Positions 36,531 through 48,739 of a stretch of 64,000 bases of DNA are shown here, in pieces. The first letter of the stretch is position 1, and each line of letters begins with the position of its first letter. This stretch comes from Cepaea nemoralis (taxonomy: Eukaryota > Mollusca > Gastropoda > Stylommatophora > Helicidae), in the NCBI GenBank assembly GCA_014155875.1, contig JACEFZ010022421.1:604001-668000 (forward strand), written 5' to 3'. The notes under the pieces are model-generated. The model saw nothing but the letters and a program-made list of their open reading frames with translations, was not told the origin of the DNA and did no database searches. A program made the translations under genes and the position numbers.

Positions 36531-36960
36531 GGATATAATTATTTAAATTAAATAGATAACATATACTGGAATTTCTATATCTCCCATGATGTTCCACGAT
36601 TTCTGACGCTGAAGACATTGTCTAAGAAATAAGTATAAGGAGGGAATATCAAAGGATAGGGGGTTTGGAATGAATTGGTTGAGGTTTTATTCTCCATTGG
36701 GGGTTTAATGCAGAAGAAAAAGAAGATTAAGTGGGCTGATCTGTCGTTCTGCCCCCATACCTTCTTTAAATGAAACAAAATCCTCTCACGTCTATCAGAG
36801 CTCTTCACATATAACAGGTCGCGCCATTATAATGGCGTGTTCCTTTCACGGCCATATTTCCTTCACATGCAAGTTCTAGAACATTTGGATAATTATTAGG
36901 TATTCATTTTACGAGGCTGGATCGATCCCTGAGGTGCACTGGGTCGGAGCAAAACTCTGC
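36531..36960. other. Unassigned stretch
   Basis: No supported feature; a 77-residue minus frame here shows no motif. Confidence 0.3.
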
Positions 36961-37460
36961 TACTACTTGGGAGTTGAGTTGAGCTAAGAACCGATATTAG
37001 TGCACTAAGGATATTCCCATATGCGCTCCGTCCCCTCGTTTAACAGGAAGCGAAGAGTCAACATACTAATCGTTCCCACCGCTATCTGATTGAAAGATCT
37101 CCTGGTCTTTCCTCTCAGTTTTGAGATTCCACCAGAACCCCTGCCAATACCCCGCAATCTCATCCTTTCCGCATACGGATTCTCAGTCTGTTCCTCCGCC
37201 TTCTCCACCTGGTCCCAATGGCGAACGACCACCTCTCCCTTGTCCATAGGTAATCGACAACCAAGATGTGCATTCCCTGCCAGCCTATCAGCCTGTTCAT
37301 TCCCCCTCACTTCCGCATGGCCAGGGCATAAAATCCACATAATTCATACAATCTGTGACCTCTGAAGCGAGGTAAGCCATTCCACACGAAACATTCCTTT
37401 CTCCACATTACTAAGCATAATCCTTGAGTACGTGATGAAGACAACGTGTGTTGCAGTGGT
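36961..37460 (-). pseudogene. RNase H-type LINE 3' fragment
   Basis: The minus-strand frame 37340-37005 reads LCPGHAEVRGNEQADRLAG, the end of LINE RNase H, followed by a C-terminal tail. It then runs into the shared 3' block with CGTCCCCTCG and GTTGAGTTGAGC at 36970-37035. Confidence 0.75.
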
Positions 37461-38594
37461 CTCCTCTAATCAACGGAATGCCGCTGTAACTCCATGGGAT
37501 TTAATCCAGAACAGAGACAAATGGATGTGTGTTATACATAGCATTACGGTGTAATTGTTATTTGACCATGGTGAATATAGATTTCTACAAACTATCGTGC
37601 TATTTCAATGGCTTGATATGAATTATGCCCATATTCCGTTGTTGCTGGTTCAGGTGGCAGGCTTATAAAAACACATTTCCAATGGTGTCTAATAGTACAC
37701 AATTTATCAGCGGGGTGCTGTCGGTACTTAGGGACGACAGGTTCGAATTCTTGTCTGGTTACTATAGCTTTACATTTTCATGTTGCCTAGCGTGTTATCG
37801 AGTCTCTATATTTTCCCTCTACTTAAAAGACTTCTTATCAATACATGTAGAATTGTATCTCATGCAGATCAATTGACCTCAAAGGGATCCCAACAAGTGA
37901 TTCAAAAACTGTATGGGAATATCATGAACCTAAAACTAACTACCGTATGTTTAAGAGACATTAGAGGTATGTCTAAATGCAAACAATGAAGACGAATCCG
38001 AACGATAAATATGTTAAACAAGTACACTAACCAAAAACACAGTGCTGCTAATCAAGCACACTAACCACTGTACCATTTATGTATTATGTCTTTATCTCCA
38101 GACGTGTTGTGGATGATTATTTATTGTTTAAAGCGATATTCATTTTCCTTTGGTAGATAAATTATGTTGAGACTTTACAAGTCAACTAGCAGCACATAGA
38201 CATGGTCAGGGAATATGAGAACATTATTGACAAATTCGTCCCCTTTGCAGGTGAATACGCTCCCCAAATTGTAAATTGCTGACATCTGAGAATCAAAAAT
38301 AATCACAGTATGAAGGCCGCCAACATGAAATCAATACACAAAGCACGGAAAGACGGTTTAGCAAATAACTGAAGCTAAAGGTTGGACAAACGCTGTTTGC
38401 AGTTGTGTAGAAATCAAAATAGTTCTTGGTCACGTTCAATGGAGAGCTGGTTAGCAAAACTTCCAAATAAGCGTAAACTTTAGCTTTAGAGCTGTGGTCA
38501 TATATTAATTACATGAGAATTACATTAAGTACATTTTGTTTATCACTGTTTCGATGGTGTTTGTCTATGTAAGTAAGCTTCACATACATTTAGA
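37461..38594. other. Unassigned stretch
   Basis: Mostly AT-rich single-copy-looking sequence. A B-box-like AGGTTCGAATTC at 37739 hints at a worn SINE head. Confidence 0.3.
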
Positions 38595-38596
38595 AT

Positions 38597-38688
<92 letters not shown>
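38595..38688. repeat. TA microsatellite
   Basis: AT dinucleotide run of about 90 bp. Confidence 0.95.
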
Positions 38689-38690
<2 letters not shown>

Positions 38691-38699
38691 TTTTCGTTA

Positions 38700-39294
38700 C
38701 TTAGTCAGGTCTTAGTCAGATATGACTGAGCTACCGAATAACAGTAGACGGTACTACCTGCTTTCTGTTAGCGCTGAACGTTGGGCGGCGCTTACCAAAC
38801 CCGACACCCCACATTGTGCCAACGGCTTCGGGCGGAAGAGCACAATTGGGAGGGTACAAGCCTTACCCTGGTGCGAGGAAATGCAAGCTAAAGACAAAAT
38901 TGTCATGGCAGGGCAGACCAGGCCCTAAGCCTTGGTTGGCGACTGGTCTAGGATCGAAGCTCCGACAGGCGGACAGTTAGAGCATTGCCTTGCTGATCCG
39001 GCAGCTTCTGCAGCTTGTCTTGTTCCAGATGTAGGGGTGTTACCTTTCCTCTGGAGTGAACTAGGCAGGCCGAGAGAGGGATCATGCTGCATGGGCAACA
39101 TATGATCTCTATATTTTAGCCCAGGCTTTGTGCTATGGAGAGGCAATAACTCCATCCCTGGTCTTACAGCGCAAATTGGCCTTATCAGTCACACTCGCTA
39201 CCGCCATAGTTAAAAGTTATTATGCCTTTTTAGAGCACAAACTATCGTCTGTCAAGACGGCAAGGTGCCAATGATGATGATGATGATGATCTTT
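38700..39294 (+). mobile_element. Unclassified repeat ending in a GAT run
   Basis: A GC-richer 570 bp block ending in GATGATGATGATGATGAT (39272-39291). The tail is the kind that ends several LINEs in this window, so this may be a retroposon or a 5'-truncated LINE. The two short frames in it match nothing I know. Confidence 0.4.
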
Positions 39295-39494
39295 TTCGTT
39301 TTATACAGGCGTGTGGCGTTGGTGATAGTGTCTATCCACCCAGTTCTGTCTCGTGTACTGGCAAAAACCATTTTCTATAATGCTGTTCCTCTTCTTAGGC
39401 GCCTTGATGTGTAAATACATGCTGCAGGGAGTGACCAGGGGATTGTGGCTGACACTCCGAGGAAAGGCTAGCGGACACAATTAGACTGCTACTG

Positions 39495-39612
39495 TTACCA
39501 TAAGTATCGGGACTCTTCGCTGGCTGTTGCAGATGACGACTGAGCACGTATAAGAATGTCCCGAGTGCTGTGATGTCGATTGTTGACTCAACTCAATTCA
39601 ACTTAGGCGTAT
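39495..39612 (+). mobile_element. RNase H-type LINE 3' end
   Basis: GGACTCTTCGCTGGCTGTTG to GACTCAACTCAATTCAACTTA is the plus-strand form of the 3' block at 8525, 23730 and 36970. Confidence 0.6.
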
Positions 39613-39804
39613 CGAGAATACGGTGCTATATAGACTTCTATTCTATGGACCTATCGGTACTCGAAAAGTGATGCAATTTCGCACACCGGTCGCATTTACT
39701 CCAAACACATTTCCTGATACACATTTTAGTCTGGTTCACACTGAGTGACCAGGCCAGTTTTAAAAATTCGTTGCGATGCAGATTCGAACTAATAATCACC
39801 ATTG

Positions 39805-40208
39805 GCGGAGGGCTGCGTGGTCTCGAGGTATGGTGTCCGCCTCGAGTGCTGGAGGTCCCAGGTTCAAGCCCCGGTGATGACTGGGATTATTTCTCGTGGA
39901 CTTCTAGTAACAAAATTCCCACTGGTCTCTGGGTAGTGAGATCGGACGCCCGTGTGTATTGTTGCGCACGTAAAAAATCCCTTAGCAGTTGGAAATCGAA
40001 AAAGAGTAGCCTAACGGCGCCGCCCGGGAAACATTTCGAGTTAAAAATCTACCCAAAGTATTTCAGAATCCTCGCAGGTGCTACGGAGTTCGTGCACTGA
40101 GCTGAGTTTCTCCAGACTCAGGTTTGAGTTAGGAGGAGAACGGAGTACTTATGGATTGCACCCGTGTGCCGTGATGTTGATCCATCGACTAAACTATAAT
40201 AAACTAAT
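39805..40208 (+). mobile_element. SINE-C copy
   Basis: Head GCGTGGTCTCGAGGTATGG, B-box GGTTCAAGCCCC, and the same body as 25073-25475 with scattered changes. The tail is ACTAAACTATAATAAACTA. Confidence 0.8.
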
Positions 40209-40539
40209 CACCTGTCCGACAGGGGAGTATCTAATGGTTACGCTATCGTGTCTGCCCTTGTCTGTGAAGTATATCTATACATACTTCACAAGATAGATCA
40301 ACTTCCGTAGACGCTCTTGTCTCTCTACAGATCTCGGTCCTTGGTATTCTGGATCAGCACTGCTTACAGTATTCCTCCATGCCACCTTCTCAGTCCATCC
40401 ATCCAGCATAATTTCTCTTGGTCTGCTTCTGCCTCACCTCTCACTGATCTTTCCAGTCGTCGTGATGTTTTCCTGTGCACCTCATCTCATTATATAACAC
40501 AAGAAAAGCTAATTGATCCTTTCTTATAGATGTATTCAC

Positions 40540-41322
40540 TGCTCTTTTTTTTTCATTGGCCGTGAACAGAATCAACCACTGTTTATTTATTGCCTTCATC
40601 GATCTCACAAAAACATTTGATTTGGTAAGTCGTGAGGGCCTGTTAAAGGTGTTAAAGAAGATCTTCTGTCCACCGTGGAATCGTTCCACAAAGGCATGAA
40701 GGGTATACTCAAGTTTGATGGTGTATCTTCATCGGTTTGATGGTGCCTTTCGTGATCAGGATGGTGGTATGTACATTCACTCACGCTTAGATGGTGACCT
40801 CTACATATGCCGGGAGATTGAAGGCCAAGACTAAAATTAGGAGGTAATTGATCAGAGAGTTGCTGTTTGCAGATAATGCTTCAATTACGATCCACTCAGA
40901 GGAAGAATTACAATCTCTACTATCTTCATACTCCAAGCCCTGTTATGAATTTGGTTTAACACTTAGCAAACATAAGACACAGATTATGACACAAAGTGCA
41001 AATGGAGAACTATCAATCTTTTTTTTGACGACGTAGAACTGGGCATTTTAGACTATTTCACATATGAAAGATCAGAGATAAACAACAAATTATCCATAGA
41101 TCAGAAAATCAACATTAGAATTGGTCAGGCAACAACAACAATGAAAAAGTTAACAACACGAGTCTGGGAGAACAGGAAGCCAAAACAAAAGTCATGGTCT
41201 ATTAAGCCCGTGTCCTTAATACTCTTCCTTATGGCAGTTAAGCCTGGTCAACTTACTCACACCACGAGAAACCTTTCAACAGCTTTAATATGCGGTGTCT
41301 GTGAAGAATACGTTGTATTAAG

Positions 41323-41386
<64 letters not shown>

Positions 41387-42995
41387 TATCATCATCTTCC
41401 ACTTCTGCCGTCAAGCGCCGTGGGGAGGAATAATTTGCGCTCCAGCGTCTGGTGGGCGGCACTGGATAGTGTCATTCCGTGTGATTGTACAATGTCTTTG
41501 ATGTCGTCAATCCATTTTCTTCTTAGACGTCCTCTTGGTCTCGTCGCAGATGATCTTTTATGTAGGGTCTGTGATGGTAGTTGTTGGTGTTGCATTCTAA
41601 CGACATGGCCAAACCACTTGATCTTCTGTCTTTCAATAAATGTGGCACAATGTGTTGATCCCACTGTCTGTCTGATAACAGCATTTCTTACTCGGTCTCG
41701 GATTGTTAAGTTGGCAGCTCTTCTCAGGCATCTCATCTCGCAGGTGTTGATTTTTCGAAAGTGTGATTTGGATATTTGGATAGAGTCTAAGTTTGAGATT
41801 GGTAGCACAGTGTTGGTGTGAATATGTTGTTTATTATCTGTCGTTTTGCTGACATGGGTATGTTTGGATGTTTCAGTAAGGGTGACAGTTGATATGTAAG
41901 TGCACTAGCTTTTTGACATCTGATTTCGATTTCTCTGTCCAATCTGCCATCTTCTGTGATCATACTTCCAAGATATTTGAATTCTTTAACTTGTTTCAGA
42001 ATTGTGCTATTTATCTGTATATTTAGTGGGCCTGGCGATCTGCTAACTTGCATTACTTCGGTTTTGGCTGTGTTTATACTCATATTGTATCTGCTGCAGG
42101 TTGAACTCAGATTATTAATATGATTTTGTAGTATGCCCTCATCGCTGTAAAACAGGCACTGGTCGTCTGCAAATAGAAGTTCATTTATTTCCTGTGGATC
42201 AGTTGTTTCATCTGGAGTAGAGAGTTCTAAACTTTCTGAATCTATTCTATTAAGACTTGCTTCTTTGGATATTCTGTCCATGTAGATATTAAATAGCGCA
42301 CATCCCTGTCTCACTCCTGTATTGACTGCGAACATATCTGATATACCTTTTTGTATTCTTACTGCACTTCGGCTCGAGTGGTACAGGGCTATGATGTTTT
42401 CTAACAATTGCCTTTGTATTCCATAATTTTCAAGGATGGTCCATAATTTGTATCAGTCTACTCTATCGAAAGACTTTTTCTGATCTGCGTGGTATTAAGT
42501 GGCAAGAGAAAATCACAAATATTGAGGTATTGGAAAGATCGGGTTGTGTGACGATATTTTCCTTGCTCAGTCTTCATAGACATAAATGGATAGGACACAT
42601 TAGGAGGACGGACGACGGTTGAATACCAAGGACATCATATTTGGTGAATTACAGATGGGTAAAAGATCACAGCGTCGACCTTATCTTCAATACAAAAATA
42701 CATGATTGATACAGACATTGATAGTGCAACTTGAGAGCAAGTAACAGCTGATCGCGTTGCATAGTTGGCAAAGATCAGGGATGAATTACAAAGGAGAAAA
42801 TAATTGCAGACAGGTCATTCACAAAGCGCTTGGGACGTTGGAAAATGCGTGATAGTGGAAATTACCATATGTTCACATTGTGGACGAACATTTACCGCGC
42901 GAATTGGTCTGTTCAGTCGCATTCGCAGCCACCATGGGTTGTACTTAGAATTCCTTTTTAGAAGCACAATGTACGAGATTGTCTTCAAATAAAAT
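40540..42995 (+). pseudogene. Endonuclease/RT LINE, 5'-truncated, split by another LINE
   Basis: Plus-strand frames in order: CLHRSHKN/DLTKTFDLVSREGLL (palm A region, about 40590-40660), LIRELLFADNASITIHSEEE (motif C with ADN for ADD, about 40845-40910), LSKHKTQIM and TKRVWEN-type thumb (about 41135-41180). It continues after the nested insertion with a GHIRR-type block near 42590 and finally CSHCGRTFTARIGLFSRIRSHH at about 42871-42936, a C-terminal zinc finger. Many stops. The 5' end and endonuclease are missing. Confidence 0.75.
41324..42491 (-). mobile_element. Antisense LINE with GAT tail, nested
   Basis: Minus-strand frames 42407-41787 and 41808-41392 give RT palm and thumb: VNTGVRQGCALFNIYMDRIS (a short loss after GCAL), ELLFADDQCLFYSDEG, KQVKEFKYLGSMITEDG, then WFGHVVRM and RPRGRLRRKW. 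The 3' tail is a 72 bp CAT array (41324-41396) read as GAT on the coding strand. The target duplication GTATTAAGT lies at 41315-41323 and 42492-42500. It is 5'-truncated and frameshifted near 41800. Confidence 0.85.
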
Positions 42996-43079
42996 CCTTA
43001 AATTGTTTGTTTAGGTGAATATATTATGAAAATATTAAAACAACACAACAAATGTATCATATTTCCATTTAGTAAAATC

Positions 43080-44040
43080 TTCTTTCAATGCAAGTCCTCA
43101 AGCATAGATAAAGTACTTGGATTCCTGTAGACAAAAATTCTTATGGTCGCGTGTATCCATTCATGCACCACCTGCCATACCACTTCATCGGACTGAAAGT
43201 TCTTTTCTCCCAATGACTCTGAGTTGTCCAGACAGGTGGACATCAATTGGGGCCAGGTTTGGCGAATACGGGGGATATGGTACACACTGAAAGTGGAGGA
43301 CTTCGATAGTTTCAACCGTTTCACGGGCAGTATGGTGTCGAGCAGTGTCATCGCAAAAGAACACCTTTACTCAGAAGTCCACATCGATTGGGTTTGATTG
43401 CGGGTCGAAGATGATGCCTGAGAAGAACTGTATACTAATAACAGGTTTTCCCGCACGGCATGCAACTATAAAGTAAAGCCTCGTTCGTCCCAAAAGAGAG
43501 TCAGCATAACTTTCCATGCTAATTGCTGCGTGAGAAACTTCTTTGGCTTCGATGGAGTGGGACGGCGCCATTCTTTGCTCGATCTCTTCGTTTCTGGCTC
43601 GTGGTAGTGAACCAAAGTTTCATCTCCAGTAACAATTCTTGATAGGAAACCATCACTTTCTGCTTCAAAGCCCCGAAAAAGTTCTTGACAAGCATTAATA
43701 TGTTTTTTCCGCCTTTAATTCTGGATTAAGCTGCTGTGGCACCCACCTTGCAGACACTTTGCGGTACTGTAGCACTTAATGGATAATGTGGTGTGCTGAA
43801 TCTTGACTGATATCAAGATGTGCGACATTGTCACTCACAGTCAATGTGCAGTTTTCCTGTAGGAGGCCTTCAACGCCGGCAATCGACTCTGGGGTCACTA
43901 CTCGGTGTGCCTGTCCCGGTCATGAATAATCTGTCACAGAAGTCATGCCGATTTGAAACTTCTTACTCCAATTATACACCTGCTGGACTGAAAGGCATGC
44001 ATCAACATACTGGACCTTCATTCACCGATGTATTTCTATA
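43080..44040 (-). pseudogene. Mariner transposase, degraded
   Basis: The minus strand reads RIVTGDETLVHYHEPETK (first Asp, about 43630), then VMLTLFWDERGFTL. In another frame it gives FCDDTARHHTARE (second Asp, about 43340) and PPYSPNLAPIDVHL (third Asp retained). The second-to-third spacing is 34 residues, the DD34D signature. Frameshifts and stops inactivate it. The N-terminal half, up to 44040, is poorly preserved. Confidence 0.8.
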
Positions 44041-44269
44041 GGTGTCACCCCATACACTACTACAGAAAACAAAAACGGGTATGTCAAAAATTGAGCGGCC
44101 ATCTTTAAAATGTCCTTATGACGTGCCCGTGTTCGTCTTCACCTAGACGGCCCATGCTTAACACTCTTGACATCATTAAGAACAATATTGGCAGATTACA
44201 GGACAATGTCATGATTATTGTCATTTCTATCACACTTTTAAGGTGTTAATGTCAAGTATATGTAACCCT

Positions 44270-45610
44270 TGTACGCTAGTGCAAACCAGAAATTGTGTGT
44301 GTGTTATTTCTGAGCATAGTTCTACCCCCCCCCCCCCCCCACCCCCACCTTTCCCCATTTTCCCCTGCGTGGCAACATCTCTGATCACCGTAGTCGTGGT
44401 TCAGCTCTGTGTTTTTGTCTCGAATACGCCATATGGCCAAGCCATTCATATATTCACGTCTCTGCCTTCCCCGTATTCTTTTCCCCGCAATCTTGCCAGT
44501 TGTCACCAAGTTCTCTAGACTATTTGTTCTCATAAAGCGCCCACACATCTTGACTGTCTACTCTAATTTCTCTAATCAGTTAACGGTTGTCATTTGTTTC
44601 TTGAAGGTCTTGGTCATTTGTGTTTCTGTGTGTGCATTTTCCCCCAGAAACCATATTTACATTGCAAATACATGTCCCCCCCCCCCCCCTCCCCCAGCTT
44701 GTCTGCATGTTTCACAACCATACAAAAGTAAAGGTTCTATGTAGCACCTCGACACCCTTTTTCTCGTTGCAATTGACATCATTTTATTGGTCAGTATTTT
44801 GTACATCTTGCAAAAGACTACCTTTGCCATATCGATTATTGTTCTAATCTCTTCAAGACACCCCCCCCCCCCCCCCCAAAAAAAAAAAAAAACAAAAAAA
44901 AAAACAACAACAACAAAAAAATAAATCAGACGTTATGACTGCTCCGAGATAGTTGTACCGATTCACTTGTTTAAGAATATTGCCATTTTCCTGTATATTA
45001 CATTGTGATATTTCATTATTCTTAGGAATGATCATAATCTCTGTCTTCTTACAATTTAATTCCTACCCTAGTTTTTCACTGTGTACAATAACCGCATTTA
45101 CTAAATGTTGCAGATGCCGTTTATTGTCTGCAATAAATACTGTATCATCTGCACATCTGATGTTGTGACCCCCAATGGCGTTTCCCCTCATATCTTATAA
45201 ATTTTCCGTAATATTGTCACTGGATAGGCAAAATAGATCTGGAGACATCGCACATACATGTCGCACATCTCTCATAATATTCTGATATTGACTTACTTCA
45301 TTGTCATCTTAATGGCAGCTAGTTATTTCAAATATATGTTGTTTACAATCCTAAGATCTTTCCCATCAATCTGCAGATTTGCAAGCATCTTTGTCATGCC
45401 GACATATCTCACTTTATCAGAAGCCTGTGTGTTGTCAATGAAGCAAAGATGTAGGTTTTTGTTTACTCCTAAGCGACACATTAGCGTTCTCAACAAATAC
45501 ACATAATTTACTGTACCATTGCTTTCTACAAACAAACATTGTTCTTCCCCATATATACATATATGAACACACGCATATACATACAACCATACATCCAAAC
45601 ACAAACATTA
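44270..45610 (-). pseudogene. LINE RT with poly-C interruptions
   Basis: Minus-strand fragments in order: LCFIDNTQASDKVRYVGM (palm A, about 45455-45400), RCADDTVFIADNKRHLQ (palm C, about 45155-45105), ILKQVNRYNYLGAVITSD (about 44990-44940), CYIEPLLLYGCET (about 44745-44705) and GKRIRGRQRREYMNGLAIW (about 44480-44425). Runs of 17, 14 and 16 C (44861, 44676, 44325) and an A-rich block (44878-44930) break the frame. It is inactive, and its 5' end is missing. Confidence 0.75.
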
Positions 45611-45869
45611 TTGTGTCTATAAATAACACGTTCAAAGGTCACACGTAATCGGGCATTGACTTCGTTGTTTTCGACTCCTATGGCTCAGGATTCAACCCAG
45701 CTGATCAAATACGCGCGGGATAATTTTCGGAATTGTCTGAGAAATGTGTGTGAAATGTCTGGGAAATGTCTGGGTGGAGAGAGCAGCCAGGAAGGGAACT
45801 AGCCACCTCACTTCCGTGTCCGGCATTCCAGTGATAATATCTTCCATAATTAGTTATCCTATGTACGTA

Positions 45870-45871
45870 TG

Positions 45872-45907
<36 letters not shown>

Positions 45908-45945
45908 TCTGTCTGTCTGTCTGCCTGTCTGCCTGCCTGCCTGCC

Positions 45946-46013
<68 letters not shown>

Positions 46014-46115
46014 GATAGGCCGGCAGGCAGGCAGGCTAGTATGTCTGTATGTATGCATGTGCATATGTAAGCATGGGTGTGTGTATGTATGTGTGTGTGT
46101 GTGTGTGTGTGTATT
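45870..46115. repeat. GCGT, CTGT, GT microsatellites
   Basis: GCGT run (45870-45906), CTGT/CTGC run (45907-46013), then TATG and GT runs to about 46112. Confidence 0.95.
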
Positions 46116-46144
46116 TGTGTATGTGGGTGTTTGTATTCTTCCGA

Positions 46145-46265
46145 GTAAATGCAAACATGATCAAAATGGTAAATCGGTACAATTATCTTAGACCAGTAAC
46201 AATATCTGATGGAAGATTAATGTACATACTAGAACAGCAATCACCTCCGCATGGAAAAACAAGTC
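46145..46265 (+). pseudogene. Short LINE RT remnant
   Basis: Reads KMVNRYNYLRPVTISDGR, the conserved block after RT motif C (VxRYxYLG...ISDGR). Nothing recognisable on either side. Confidence 0.45.
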
Positions 46266-46955
46266 TTTCAAGCAAATTAGATAGTTTGTGTTTACAGAAA
46301 TCACACAAGCAAACAATATGTTGACATTCATTTGTGTTGGACAACAAGCATTTATGCCTTATTAATTTTAATGTATTATTTTGGTATAAATTATAACTCG
46401 CAAGGTTTTTCTTGCAACAATCAGTTGAAGCATTCTTGGAATTAATGCTAATACACTAAACACAATGTCAGATTAAAAGAAGAACAAGGGACGGGCAACA
46501 AACATTTAACAAAAAAGGAACAGATAACAACCTGATCGACCCATATGTTGAAAGAAACGTCAGGGGGATAATGCAATGATGAAAATAAACTCCCTGATTT
46601 TATTTTGTATCTCTTAATGATAAGAATTATCAACGACGATTTCTCTGACATGACCTATAAACGAAAAAGCCGCTGCTCTGTAATTACTCGCGCTAATGAC
46701 AGAGAATCTGTCCTTTGACAGAAAAGTCCTCAGTTCAACTAACAACGATCACAGAAATGTGATGAAAGCTGGAGGACCCCAAGGACCATCTACTTGCAAG
46801 ATCGTCTATAGAAAACTAGTTTCTGAATGATTAAAAAATACATTCTTTGAACGCAAGTTGAATAAAACCACGCCATATTTAACGTTGCTTTAAGTATCGT
46901 TTCTCTTATTCTAAGCGTTTGTTTAATAGTGCATATATCTCGTTATAATGTCATG
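46266..46955. other. Unassigned stretch
   Basis: No supported gene or repeat. Confidence 0.35.
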
Positions 46956-47130
46956 CCGTGATGTCTAAGTAGTTAGTGGTATCTAAGTGGTAAGTAATGT
47001 CTAACTGGTTAATGATGACTGAATGGTTAGTGATTATTGATTGGTTTGCTTACCGAGACAGGGATCTATTGTCCAAGTTCAACCCTGAGCAATGTTAGGT
47101 CATTTATTCCGACAATTACAGCTAAGAGAT
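46956..47130 (+). mobile_element. SINE head with repeated A-box-like words
   Basis: Four or five tandem approximate copies of TCTAAGTGGTTAGTG at 46970-47040, followed by a tRNA-like segment with B-box AAGTTCAACCCTG at 47074. This looks like a tRNA-derived head whose 5' part has been duplicated. Confidence 0.4.
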
Positions 47131-47299
47131 CGACCCAGTTCCAAAATATGACTAATTTATATTGTTGAGAATTTGATGGCTAAGATAGAAACGAGGAAGG
47201 AAACTGATCATATGACATCACTATAATGCCGCCCTGACATAATGACAGGCTAATAAATCAAACTCATACGGTATTATTTGTCATGCTATTTTTTTTAAT

Positions 47300-47545
47300 G
47301 TTGCATATCCTTTGCAGGACGTTGCAGTCAACACCAGCATTTTTCAGCTGCTGTTGATGTACTAGGCAGGTTTTCACGTTTATTAGTTTGCCATTGCTTT
47401 CTGAACGACCAACTCCCATACCAACAAGTTATAACGCAACGCGACACGGTCTGCTGCACAAATCAGCCGCAGCTGCGTTTCTAACGCCTTGTAAGCGACT
47501 CACGAAACGCGTTAGCAAGCCTTTGGCCACTGAGACCGGCGTCAT
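47300..47545 (-). mobile_element. SINE-B copy
   Basis: GCATATCCTTTGCAGGACGTTGCAG at the left, TTGCTTTCTGAACGACC in the middle, and the tRNA-like head toward 47540. Confidence 0.75.
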
Positions 47546-47923
47546 GCTATTACCATTACCCATTTCATAATCCATTACTCATTACTTCATAGATGTTCAT
47601 AATATCTGAAGTGTTTACGTTAGCCCCATCTTGTTGTAAACAAGATATCTACAGTAATCTTTATCATTACATAAATTGAAAGATAAATTGTATTTAACTT
47701 TCTCTATTTAAGGGTTTCATTCTGATGTTTTCCCCTTATGCTTTCAGCAGTGTTGTCAACGTGAAACAGTTGCTTGTCTTCATTATTTCTTTCAAAGGTT
47801 GATTTCACTTTATGACTCTAGACTCAATCCCAGTGGTTTTGTTCAGTTGCCGTAAATGATAGATTTGATGGTTTCACAATAGACCACGTCGTGTGAGATT
47901 ACAGCTCTAGAAATATATATTGC
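47546..47923. other. Unassigned stretch
   Basis: No supported feature. Confidence 0.35.
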
Positions 47924-48110
47924 GGACGCGTTGACAAAACGGTTAGGAAGTTGCGCTGACGATGGCATGCATGAGATCAGATGAGAGTTCGATACCTGGA
48001 CTCGCCGCCTGCTACAGGAAGGAAAGACTGACCACCTAGTCCTGCATGTAAGTAAAGGTCCCTTTTACACGCATTAAGGCGCATCGGGCATACATGCTAG
48101 ACCCATACTT
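47924..48110 (+). mobile_element. SINE-E copy
   Basis: tRNA-like head with GACAAAACGGTTAGG and B-box GAGTTCGATACC. The body has GGAAAGACTGACCACCTAG, the complement of the block at 8063, 30955 and 50810. Confidence 0.6.
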
Positions 48111-48335
48111 TTATTGAGCAATCAGCACTCGGTGGCTGATGTGGTCAGTGCCACGAGCTGCCTTTACTTCCCAAGACGTTCTTGGTACACATTGTAGGCT
48201 GGGTCAACCTGTGAGCCCAGACCAATGTGAAAAAATCTGAATTGTCCCCGATGGGAATAGAACACATGACCAACGGGTCGGCAGGTGAGTGTATAGCCAC
48301 TATGCTACCAAGGCTCCCAGTCCTTCATGTACTCA
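48110..48335 (-). mobile_element. SINE-A copy
   Basis: On the minus strand the head is GGGAGCCTTGGTAGCATAGTGG with B-box GTTCTATTCCC, followed by the GTTGACCCAGCCTA and GGTCAGT-type body. It is the clearest SINE-A copy and abuts a SINE-E. Confidence 0.75.
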
Positions 48336-48351
48336 GACCTTTACAACGGTG

Positions 48352-48353
48352 AT

Positions 48354-48430
<77 letters not shown>

Positions 48431-48600
48431 TAATAGTAGTAGTAGCAGTAGTAATATTAGTAGTAGAAGTTGTATTAGTAGTAGAGTAGTTGTAGTAGTA
48501 ATAGTAGAAGTAGTAGTGGTAGCAGTAGAATTAGTAATAGTTGCCGTTGTTGTTGTTGTTGTTGTTGTTGTTGGTGTTGTTGTTGTTGTTGTTGTTATAG
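48352..48600. repeat. TAG then GTT trinucleotide array
   Basis: About 190 bp of TAG with variants, then about 50 bp of TTG. The Val-rich ORF is a repeat product. Confidence 0.95.
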
Positions 48601-48739
48601 AAGCAATCAGTTCTATAGAGACGCCACGATGATTACACTACCTAAAGCGTCTGATTTAGTTCTGTAAAAGCTCACTTTCATTGAGCACAGATATCTGCGT
48701 AACTGTCTCGGTCTCCCCTTATACGTCACAAAAATAGAA

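Noticed and set aside
41141..41821. 226-residue plus-strand ORF with a poly-His run
   Set aside because: It joins the end of one LINE, a CAT array and the antisense of a second LINE; the reading frame is a chance fusion.
45705..46191. Cys-Leu-Ser-Val and Arg-Gln-Thr-Asp ORFs at tetranucleotide arrays (also 31079-31576, 49000-49250 and 15687-16395)
   Set aside because: Period-4 repeats read as period-4 peptides; no conserved protein content.
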